Positions 25,505 to 35,877 of a stretch of DNA of 64,000 bases are shown here, piece by piece. Within the stretch, counting starts at the first letter, position 1. Each line of letters opens with the position of its first letter. The position numbers and the translations under genes are program-made. The stretch covers positions 27,843,951 to 27,907,950 of the forward strand of contig NC_031502.1 of NCBI RefSeq assembly GCF_000237925.1, given 5' to 3'. The notes under the pieces are model-generated. The model had not been told where the DNA came from. It did not search any database and saw nothing but the letters and a program-made list of their open reading frames with translations. The stretch comes from Schistosoma mansoni. Its lineage: Eukaryota > Platyhelminthes > Trematoda > Strigeidida > Schistosomatidae.

Positions 25505-27235
25505 TATTTACAACTGGAACTGGTAATGCAAGGAGGGAATCGCGATTATGTAATCGGAAAAGATCAGGGTTTTATGTATCAGGGAAACAAACGTTATTTG
25601 AATAACACTGGAGATGAAACTAACCCGTATCTATTCCAGAGGTAAAAGTAATGACAGAACAAAATAACAAGATCTTTAAGAAAACCAAAGATATTATTTC
25701 AATACAATATGAAGCAAACTAAGACATGGAAATAATACCAGAAGCTTTTGATTTTGGAGAACTGTATAACCTGAATGAACACAAAAGGAGGATTAAGTGA
25801 AGGATAACATGAAGGCAATTACAAAAAAGACATTTATATGATGCATGGAAAGGCCATTTACAAAGAGTGGTTATATAAACAGTGAAAAACAGTAGGTAGT
25901 TGAACAAAAAACATTCATAGGCAAAACAAAGCCGAAAAACTTCTAGTTAATTGATACATTCATAATACTTCATGGTGAACCGCTCATTAGTGCTATTACT
26001 TGGCACTCACACTACTACACTTAAACATTTCACATATGTTTAAGATGAATGAAAACGAAGAAAAACTGGGGGCTTGAAGAACTCGAGCCAGTATTCACAG
26101 AACCGCACCCTGCTCTGACTGCTGAAATAATCCCAATTATTAAGTAATCCTTTATGTATTTCAGTCTGAGTCACAGTTTGAGCGCAGACTTACGATGCAG
26201 CCGCGGAGTTAAAAACCCATCGAAGTGGAGTCGGGAACCGAAATTCGACTGGTGTAACAACAGAGACTGGGAGGAAAAGTTCCAAGTTTTGTTCTGACTG
26301 TCGAATGTTGCCTCCTTCTGTTAACTCGATGAGAGATACGTACCTGTTTACACTTTTAAATACCAGATTTTATAGTTAGACCTGGATAAGAAAGTCATCT
26401 AATCAATTAGACCCTATACTGAATCTCTAATATTCAAGTTCGAGGTCTGGCAGATATACGCTCCTTCTGAGGAACGTGTTTAGTTTTTGACTACTTAACG
26501 TTAAGAATGGATTTGTCTTCGCTATACTAAACGTAAAAATAATTGACAGGAAGGCCTACTCAAACTCAGTTTAGAATTGAGAGGGTTGTTTAAAATAGGG
26601 TTAAGCAGAGCATTCCGATGTGGCCTAGAATGTTCTGTAATCTACTGTAGATGGTAGTGGTGCATAACAGCAACCTGAAGTCAAGAGAGACATGTGGATT
26701 TCAGCACGCGCTCTACAGATAAGTGCTTGGAAACTTATGCGAGTATGCTCCGAAAATATAAGTGCGGAGATATAACTTAAAGGAAATTTATAAACAGCCT
26801 ACTAAGTGAAAGAGAACAGAGGGGGGGGGCAAGGAAGCCATAGAAGATGGAAAAGGCAGCGACAACAGTAAGGGCTATACAATTACTCAAGGAGACGGGA
26901 TAAGAAACCAGATGTTAGCGAAACTTTCTCTGTGATCTAATTCCGGACCGGAAAGTTGCAACCTTGGACTGAAAACGTGAAAAAATAATTTGACCGACTT
27001 CAGAACCGTGTATAAAATTTACAATTTATTAGTTTTCATAAGCGTTTGATGCTTACATGAGGGTTCACGACATCAAACTCGAGAAAACCTAACAGGTTTT
27101 AAGCATGGCCTGCGATATGTTGGTTGGAACCACAGTTTTCGACATACAGGATTTAGGTATACATATTGATACACAATTAAAGTTATATTATTTTGAATGA
27201 AGTTACATTTGATCTCGTTGAAAGAACTTACGATA
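25505..27235. other. VTA1 upstream region; no gene recognised
   Basis: The first few hundred bases should contain the VTA1 promoter, but no element can be assigned by eye. A run of nine or more G lies at about 26821-26829. No coding family recognised. Confidence 0.4.
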
Positions 27236-27239
27236 GAAT

Positions 27240-27860
27240 TCGTCCTTATTTATTTAACCGCATAAACATCGGTATTTATTTATTAGTTATTTAAATATAA
27301 ATATTGGTACAAGTAGGCACCAGATACATATGCGCTACACAAATCTCATTTGATTTGTGTGAGGGCTGTGATATTGCTCGGGTGCTCAGACCGGGCCACA
27401 CCCGGAGCCTTCAACTTAAAGGCCTACTCCACAAGGCAGTGGAGCAACGTTAGGAGATGCAGTCCCATGGTAGCTGGTGACCGAAGATTGGTTCATACGC
27501 CATTTGTTCCCTCAGGATACTAGAGCTCATGTGCACCATTAGTTTGGAATTAGGGTTTTCCAACTCCCCTGAGTGGACTTTCCGTGTCCACTAATCCGGT
27601 TAAAGCGCCGGACATTCGCTTTTCGTCCTCTCAATTTTGTAACTACAGTAATGCCACGAGAAGGCAGTGGGTAGGAATTCCCAGACAGAGGCTGTATACG
27701 CGTGGCCATGTGAGAGCATTTTGAGAGGGAGAGCGGACTCTCCCGACTCTTGGACGCACCAGGGCATTTGGGGGCTTAAAATGGAAACAACATCGGTACA
27801 AGGAAGCATCAAATATATGTGCGCCACAGCTCATTTGATTTGTGTGAGGGTTAAAATAAT
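27240..27860 (-). repeat. Repeat family E, longest copy, with a second 3' end nested beside it
   Basis: Read on the minus strand, the copy runs from about 27785 to a TAAATA-rich tail near 27245. It contains all landmarks of family E and more upstream sequence than the 20-kb copy, including a block with 'cctctcaattttgtaac'. A separate start of the same 3' end appears at about 27790-27850, so two copies lie head to tail. Confidence 0.7.
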
Positions 27861-29080
27861 GCCCGAACGTTACAAGGTTACCGAAATGTGCGTAAAATTA
27901 CTGAAGGATTTTTACTTAAATGTCATAAACTGACTCAGAGATGTCATTGGGAATGACCACACCGAGTGATGTAAGTCAAGGGTGCCAACTTTCTCCGTTA
28001 CAGATACGCTTAGGCAATACTTTGTACAACTTTTCAGAAACTAACCTTTTCAATAAAGTCAGAAAAAACGTGGATACAGGATAATATGTCGTGGTTTCTC
28101 ATTAGCCGTCTACGACCCCTTACCTGTAATCTCATTTGGCGATTTAGAACATACAGGTGGAACCATTTTCACTACTGCACTTAGAGATCGATACAACTAT
28201 CACGCAAACTACTATGAGATAGGTTATGTGCCCAGTAAGCACACCTGGATATAAGTTGGTGGAATAATAAATAGTACTCTAGTGGTAATGCTTTCTGGTT
28301 ATTCCTCAAAAACGAGACATAGCATCTGTCTAAATGCAATCCGTATAGTGAAAGGTTGTGACACCAAATTGTCATCCGCGAATTATACCTCGCATCACCT
28401 ACGTAGGTGGTGGTACTAGATAAGTATATTTGTCTCCGTAGTCACGTGGCATTGCTACCCTTTGCAAAGTGTAACCTAAAGCCTAGAACAAAAACTTAAG
28501 CCTAGTTTCTCGGTATCAACACGAGATGCAACTCTTAGCATCAGCTTAAGTATGGGCTAAGAACCTTAACAGTACGTACAAATGATCGTGTTATCACAGG
28601 AAACCCATTCATTTATGTTCCATTCATTTTAAAAATAACCATGCTCTCATATACTCAGTGGTGGTAGGACATGAGAAATGGTGATTTTTAAAAAGGGAAT
28701 AAACTTTAATGAATGAGTTTCCTATGACAATCAGACGAAAGTTATAATCCCTTCTTATACGGATACATGAGGCTAATATTTATTATAGTAAGCCGAAAAA
28801 ATCGGGGTGTGGACAAGCAACCCGAAAAGTTAAGCTTTATGAGTCTATAAACATCGCTAAATATCACAGATCTTTAGAGAACGTACTTTGAGAAAAAAGA
28901 GACAAACAACGCAACCAACACAAAGGAGCGCCTCCCAATGATCAATATCCGAAACAGTTTTGCTTAGGCTGATTAGTATTTTTTTAGACCGATTCTTGTT
29001 GTTTTAGCAAGATGACAGTTATTCGAATACGCTCAGTAGGTGTTAGACTAACCATTCAACTGCATCAGTTTTATTCATCT
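27861..29080. other. No gene recognised
   Basis: Mixed decayed sequence. A short stretch near 27900-28080 may be decayed retroelement reverse transcriptase ('VSQGCQLSPL'-like reading near 27975), but it is too short to assign. Confidence 0.35.
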
Positions 29081-30239
29081 TGAGAGTTATTTGGTACCTT
29101 CACCCGTTACCCCTCGTGGAAGAACATAGACCGCCCACCAGCATTCTACATCGACCTCTGTCTTGAGCAATCCTTTCCAGTCGCTATTTATCCTTTTTAT
29201 GTCTACTTCCAATTCTTGAGGCTGTATGCTCTTTGATTTTCCTCTTTTCCGTTCTCCTTCAGGATTCCAAGTTAGCGCCTTCCTCGTGATACAGTTTGAT
29301 GATTTCCGCAATGTATGCCCTATCCACTTTCATCGTTTTTTCCTAATTTCCTCTTCAAATGAATGCTGGGTTAATACTCCCACGGTTAGCTGTTACTGAT
29401 GGTATTCGACCAACGGACATTGAGAATCTAGTGCAGACAGTTGTTTATAAATACTTGTACCTTCTTGAGGATAGTTGTGGTTTTTCTTGAAGTTCCGACT
29501 CCATGCATTAAAGCTGTCCAGACGTTCGTATTGAAGATTCTGTCTCTGATATAGGTTGACAGTTTTACTGAGTTCCGTATGTCGTTAAACTGTTGGGATG
29601 CTGCTCTTACTTTACAAATACTTGCCATTACGTCTGCATCAGATCCTCCATGCTCATCGACTATGGTGACCAGGTACGGGAAACATTCCACCTCTTCCAG
29701 ACCTTCTCAATCAAGTGTGTTTGGGTTGGTTCTGCCCGTGTTATATTTTGAGATCACACTGTGCATACTGAGGATTACTAACGCGTAGGCATCTGTCACA
29801 CTGGTTATCTTGACCTGCATTTGTTCGTGTGTACGCGATAGGAGAGCTAGGTCATCTGCAAAGATTAAATCGTATAGTTACATGCAAGCTGTCCATTGTA
29901 TCCCGTGCTTCTCGTCAAGGTCTTCATAATCCAGTCAACCACCAGGAGAAAGAGAAGGGGGAGAGTAAGCAGCCTTGTCTGACATGCAATGCATCTGTTA
30001 GCTGTCCTCCGTGCATGACTTTGCGTTGTAGTTCGTCGTATGAACTCCGTTTGATGCTGACGATTTTCTCAGGCACACCATAGCGTCGAAGAAGACCCCA
30101 TATTGTTCTATCCACACTGTCAAATGCTTTCTCATGGTCAAGGGAGTTGATGTATAGTGACGAGTTCCATTCAATTGATTATTGAACACTGGTCCGCTGT
30201 TATAACTTGTGACCGCCTGGATGCCCTGTTAATGTATAA

Positions 30240-30670
30240 CGTGCTAATACCGCCAATTAGAGAGCAGTGATTTATCGATCGGACCAATGGTACACGAAAC
30301 CCGTACGATCAGTCTAGGGTACTTATCGGTCCTGCCTAGCCCAGCCAGTTAAGTCTAGAACACCAATAACAGCCTCTCCGGTGTGAATCATTATATTTCA
30401 AACATACTGAGTTTATATAGCAATCAAGCTGACCACATCGTACCATGAAATAGGAAATAACATTTGTACAAGATTAAGCCAAATGTGTCTGTGAATGTGG
30501 GAGGCAGTAATTAATAGACTGAGGATAACTAAAGAACGGTAGACCGTCTAGTAATAGTTCATAGGTCAAAACAAAGTTTATAATAAAAGGAACATGAATG
30601 TGAATAGTCAAGTTACTTAGCAATTATACAATAGGAAATATACGTATTATATTGGTCCATAAATAATTCT
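30240..30670 (+). repeat. Repeat family B within the nested insertion
   Basis: Inverted counterpart of about 18300-18730 and homologous to 620-1020. Probably part of an LTR-type element; no termini proven. Confidence 0.6.
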
Positions 30671-30903
30671 CAAAAGTTACCATTCATAACTCTCTTTGGA
30701 ACATGACATTTGCAGTGTAACGATTGGGTCTGTGCACGACCTATCCTTACAGAATCTGGCCTGTTGATATCAAAGTTGGGCGTCTACTGGATCTTTCATC
30801 CGGCCCAACAACACTGTTGAAATCTTTTCTTGGTTCCAATAGTAATGTGATGTATTTGTATTTCTCACGCTCGTTACGGTCTTTCTATGGTTATAATTTT
30901 TTT

Positions 30904-31201
30904 TGCTAATAAACGACCCAGCTGCTCCTATTGCTTAGTATTCTTATACGATGACACTCGACAAGACCCCAAAATCAGAACACGTTGAACAGGAACGAAA
31001 TTGTATTCAAAATAACAAGGGTAGGTGAACAGCAACCAATCGTTAGAAAAACGTTCATATATTTATAGTATATGCATAAGAAGCTTTTATATGTTTCTCC
31101 AATAATTTGCCAGAGCAGCTTGGTTTGGAATTAGCCAATCAGCGTGCGCCATCACGATCATGCACATAACATGCCCTAATCCGGTTTATTTCCCGCTAAC
31201 A
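30904..31201 (-). mobile_element. LTR family A in the LINE
   Basis: A 298-bp LTR with TG...CA ends, the inverted counterpart of 17770-18067. It interrupts the LINE reading a few residues after EEEQG, within a YLIRIP block. Confidence 0.8.
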
Positions 31202-32107
31202 ATGGTATTCGGATGAGGTATTACTTTTCCGTCCCTTGTTCTTCCTCGCAAATCTTTCTGGATATGATATGAAACATGTTTCTAGCTGACTCTGTGTTTA
31301 ACTTCAGTGCTTCAGCTGGTATATTGTCAGGTCCTACTGATTTTCCACTCTTCATTTGTATGATTGGCATTCTGATTTCGTTGTTGGATGATGGAATGAT
31401 ATCTATCGGAGTTCGTTGTGTGCTGCTTCGATGTCCGAGTACAGCAACATCCCCCCGAATCTATCCGTTCCTGTCCAGATTAGGTTCAAAGGGTTTCACT
31501 TATTCTGAAAACTGTCGACTTGTATCTCCTTATTTCTGAATCCATTTCATTGGTTCGAGCAGTCTTCCACATTGTCCGGGTATTCCATGTGCCTATATTA
31601 TTTGTTAGAAAGGGCATCTGCTTCGTGAATCCTGAAGGATCTCGGCTTCCACCTTGAGACTTCATGATTCTTGCGAATGAGGATCTTTCAACTCGGACGA
31701 CAGAGTTCAAATGTTTTAATTTGTTTATTTTGGTCAGCGTTTTTTCGCAAGGTTGTTTCCTAGGGAAGTAGGGATTCTAATGCATATTTAATGAGAAACC
31801 CTATCAGTTGACTGGGATTTCTGTTGGAGCAAATCAGTCGATGAGATGTGTGTATATTCTCATCTCTATTAATTTATCAACAACTGCAACTTCCCAATTA
31901 AGGGTATTGACCCAAACAATCAACCAATGATTTTAAATAAAAGGTCGTTTCTATCTTTCCGTGGCGCAAATATCACAGTGCTACTTCTCTATTAAGCGTT
32001 GTCTTCAATCTCTTTCAATATTCCACAGAGAAGTACAATTAATTTATATGGGTAGTAATAAACGGCAGCCTCATAGGAGTATGTTAGTCATAGTGCCACA
32101 AATGTTC

Positions 32108-32365
32108 TAAGGTAGACAATGCTTTTACCAGTAACATGTTTATAGTCGAAGTATACCAACACAGTCGACTAAGAAGTCAGAAGTGGAACTTTTCAAAGTT
32201 ATATTTGAAAGGCTATCGATATCTCGAGGAGCGTTTGATCTAAACTGGTTATTATTTACAAGGGATGCGTAGCATGGAGTGACCACTCGTGATCTGGTGA
32301 GGAAGTATGAATGGGCACCTTCGGCTGGGTGTGTCCAGTAACACTAACGAGGCCAACATCAATGT
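32108..32365 (+). repeat. Dispersed repeat family D, copy 2
   Basis: Almost identical to about 14852-15098 up to 'aacatcaatgtc', after which the two differ. It abuts the gypsy fossil that starts at 32366. Confidence 0.8.
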
Positions 32366-33112
32366 CACAAAAGCAACTATTCTCACACACTAGGACATCA
32401 AAGCACTCATTAGTATCGTAGTAGACTCATCCAACTCGGCTAACGGAGCAGTCTTACAACAATGAGTAAACAACATTTAGCAATCTTCGACTTTCTTCTC
32501 GAGACGATTGCAAGACACTGATTCGAGGTATATTACTTTCGGTGGAGAACTCCTAACTACGCATTATGCTGTACAGCACATTGAACACTGTGGAAGGCCG
32601 AGAATTCACCCTGTTTACAGATCACAAACCTTTCACTTTCTCTCAGACAAGTATTCCCCTCGACGATCTCCACAACTAGACTACTTTTCGCAGTTTACTT
32701 CAGATATACAATACATTTCTGAGGCAAACAATGTAATTGCAGACTCCTTGTCTCGTATAACGTCTTTGAACATTTTCCAAGGAATCAACCTTCCTAAACT
32801 CGTTCAGCTTCCGAATGAAGACACCGATCGTCAGCACACGTTATCTTCAACAACCTTGTAACAACGTATCAGACAGATATGAACAAATACGAAAGGTTTA
32901 CAATCTGATGGGACCAAAGTTAGATTCACATGGATACTCTTATCACTTGACGTGTGTAGACAGTTTCACACGATGTTCAGAAACAGTACCCTTGAAAGAC
33001 ACTACTGCTGATGCAGTGGCCTACGCCTTCATTGTATGTAGTAAGATGTCGACAAATATGTGTCCGGACCAGAGTATTATCCAAGACCAAACATGTGTTT
33101 CAGAATGAATGA
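32366..33112 (+). mobile_element. Ty3/gypsy fossil, CsRn1/Boudicca-like (RT end, RNase H, integrase start)
   Basis: Ordered pol blocks in plus orientation: a VDSSNSANGAVLQQ block, TFGGELLTTHYAVQH, REFTLFTDHKPF, DKYSPRRSPQLDYFSQFTSD (with IADSLSR), then GYSYHLTCVDSFTRC and VPLKDTTADAVA from the integrase core. The sequence style fits the CsRn1/Boudicca group known from flukes. The copy is old and broken by several breaks, and no LTRs were identified. Confidence 0.75.
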
Positions 33113-33423
33113 CAGTCTGCTATTGAGCCCCTCCAACGATGATTAGTGTCAATGTTATCTATTTGTGTTCATCAAGGAGTCGATTGTGGAGGTCGCCACA
33201 AGATTCGAGATTCCTGGCAATTGAAACTTATTGCTTTATTTGATATAAGGTCTGAACATTTAAATCCCCAATATATAACTTGGAGCATGGATTCAGAAGA
33301 CCAGGAATAACATGTCGTGAACTCAAACTGATAGCATTGGTGACGACTGGTCATAACGATATAGGAGAATGTCTAGTCATGTAGATGGAAGAATAATTAA
33401 GATAAGAAAGAATGATTTAAACG

Positions 33424-33765
33424 CCAATCCACTTCCACACCAGCTATCGTGGCGCGCCAAGGTAGTTGCTGGATGAGCTTACGTAATACACATCCTAACC
33501 ATCTCATTTGATAAAGATTGACTGCATCATCAATCGACTAGTCATACTTGCCTAGTATTCTGCATCTAACCTCAGAGTTGATAATTTGACGGTCCCAATA
33601 TATAAGAGCAGTGTTCCGAAGGTATTTGTGATGAAGTACTAATGACTTAAAATGTTCTTTCTGAAGACCACTTTCCACCATCATAAAGTAAAACGCCGAA
33701 CTACTGATCAGTATATTCGTCTTTTGGTTGAAAGTCATGTCGCCTACCCCATACCTGACCTAAGT
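33424..33765 (-). mobile_element. LINE 3' coding fragment, copy 1
   Basis: Minus-strand reading includes a [12 protein letters not shown] block, a [20 protein letters not shown] block and a 'VRCRILG' end, equivalent to the 'FDHRCLRNIARxxWDHRVSNxEVRRRVLG' block after the reverse transcriptase of flatworm LINEs, followed by a '[19 protein letters not shown]'-like block. It is nearly identical to about 52024-52365. Confidence 0.7.
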
Positions 33766-34169
33766 TGTCATGACTCAGCGGAGTTTTCTTAATTCACTTT
33801 ATACTATATCACGAGGGCTGATAAGACTGTAAACTATTTTCCTTATGTTCTCGCCGTACAAACAGATGGTTTTAAATAATTGATAGTCTGAGTAAAACTG
33901 TTACAAGACAAAGGTAGGTAGTTACTGAGACTGGCTGACCTTTGTTAGCACTCGAAAAGTCATTGCTGAAAAAATGGGAAGTTTAATTCCTGCATAAATC
34001 TAGGAAGTAAAGTCATTTGAACTCGTACTCTGATATTTTTGTTCTTGTGGTAAGCTATTGATTGATTTATCGTTTTACCTACCTACACTTGGCTGCCGAG
34101 ACATATGTATCGGTCTGTGCAGTCAACTATTTCACTACGTGCTCTTATTCCGGGTCTTGACACAGACCA

Positions 34170-34330
34170 GTCTCAAATCAAGGTTTCAAGATGGATTTCC
34201 TGAAGTTCTAGTGAAAAGCCGTGACCAGTAGAGTCCAATCCGTGTCGAATGTGAGACACTTACCCACCTCAGACAATTGATGAGGCGTTGTACAAGATCG
34301 TGGATTGATCTAAGTTAGACATCAACACCG
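34170..34330 (+). repeat. SINE-related 5' fragment
   Basis: About 160 bp resembles the reverse complement of 62870-63040, including 'gaatgtgagacacttaccc' and 'gttagacatcaacaccg', which in the 62-kb and 49-kb copies lead into a tRNA-like SINE promoter. Here the promoter and ribozyme are absent. Confidence 0.6.
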
Positions 34331-34760
34331 TTAGATGTCGTTAGATGGCTTCTCAAAAGCTTTTGATAGGGTGAACCATATATGTCTTATCAATAAGCTT
34401 AAAATATTGGGTATCAAATCACCTTTAATTGATTGGATTACCTTATGTCTAAGGAATCGGCATTTTAAGGTCAGGGTTAACTTCACTTTCTCCCAGGATA
34501 TAGGATGTCCTAGTGGGGTGTCCCCGGGGTTCAGTACCAGGGCTTCTTCATTTCTTGATCTATATAAATGATGTTCCAGAACAGGTATCATATGACTTAT
34601 TGATTTTCGCTTGGTATGTGGAACTTTGGGGAGAGATATGCAAAGAAGAGGATATATTGGCACTTGAGCGAAAGCTGCCTCTATTCCGTGCACAAACATT
34701 TGAACCACTTGAACCATTTTGTTTCCATCAGAACTGCCTATGGTAGTATGGTGGGAACCC
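34331..34760 (+). mobile_element. CR1/jockey-clade LINE, reverse transcriptase fragment
   Basis: Plus strand: DGFSKAFDRVNH (motif A), LINKLKILGIKSPLIDWI, FKVRVNFTFS, SVPGLLHFLIYINDVPEQV (motif B region) and a LLIFA..VELWGEI block where the YADD-type motif has decayed. There are frameshifts between blocks. It is 5' and 3' truncated. Confidence 0.8.
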
Positions 34761-35877
34761 GTTCAATGCCTAAGAACAGTTAAACAAAGAATTGCTTTAA
34801 CCTCCAAATACTAGACAACTACCAGACATCTTGTTTACTAACATTCTCTAGGGTGGAATAATATACGTAAACAGGCCTTAAAAAGCTCATTTTTGTTAAA
34901 AATCTGACAATGCTTTATCCGTAGCTTGACAAACACCATGTTTCACTCGCTCGAGTTTAGAATGATGTGAATGAACACGTTAAAAAGGACATAAAATTCA
35001 CTCAGATCGTGATCAACTATATCAAACTATTACCTATCGAGATAAATACTGTATAAAATGTATAAAAATTGTGAAAATGGACGTGAGATAGTAAGAATTT
35101 AGTCAACAGAAAGAAACAACACGCTGAAGTGCCCGAAAACACACAGGGCGTGCGCGAAAACCTGTAGCTTCACTTATTTTTCATGCTGTTCTGCTAACAT
35201 GCCGTATTCGTCACTTTCGAGTATTCACCGATTACAGTTTGTATGATGCTATTTTAGATTACTCCTGAACTTCAATAAACGCTAGCCACACGTGTTTCAC
35301 AAAATATCCACTTTCAAAGCCGTCAGAAAACAAAACCTGAAACAAATTCAAGCAGAAAATCGAACTCGTTTGGTTATTCACTTGACCAGACTATTTATTC
35401 TTCAGAGTCCTCAACGAACATTTTGCTTACAAAACAAAAAGGGAAAGTAGCAGTCTGAATAGCTGAAGCAAGCAACTGAAACTCTGTCGGACATTCAAAT
35501 TTTATTAGTTCACTGAGAGTTCTGATGTTATGGTTTGTTTACTCTATATTAAGTATTGAAGTAGGGCGGACTATTGAACGTTCATGTTACAGTTGTACCC
35601 CTCTGTCTGTAGTCCACGGAGTTTTAGTAAGTAGTACACAAAAGTGGTTACTTAGTGGTCACACAGTTTAATATTACCAATATTTAGTCTTGGCTGTTAA
35701 TTATTTCTTCTTGTGAATTTTTAACCGTTTTACAATAGCTGTCGATATCCATCGGTCTAAATTGTAAGTCAGTGTTGCTGTTTTGCGAACTTCACATAAA
35801 ACCTGAATAATTAACCTCTGAAAGCTCAGCTAATTGCGGAATGATCGCGTTCCTAAACATTCAAAAATGTCAAGCGA
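34761..35877. other. No gene recognised
   Basis: No ORF of note and no repeat I can name. Confidence 0.4.

Larger units (their letters stand above)
29784..31234 (-). repeat. Inverted duplication, arm 2
   Basis: Partner of 17737-19187. Here the arm lies inside a longer LINE whose coding order continues on both sides, so this is the more natural context. The other arm touches a gap. Confidence 0.9.
29080..31715 (-). mobile_element. RTE-clade LINE with nested LTR insertion
   Basis: Read on the minus strand from 31715: endonuclease start (IGTWNTRTMWKT, near 31600), reverse transcriptase start (MKSGKSVGPDNIPAEALKLN, near 31300-31360), then after an interruption IEWNSSLYINSLDHEKAFDS, RQGCLLSPF, the ECFPYL..DEHGGSDADV block (29690-29640), TTTILKKVQVFINNCL and the [19 protein letters not shown] tail. 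The order is that of RTE-type ORF2. It lacks much of the endonuclease and has frameshifts and stops, so it is inactive. LTR A and family B split it between about 31205 and 30235. Confidence 0.85.
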
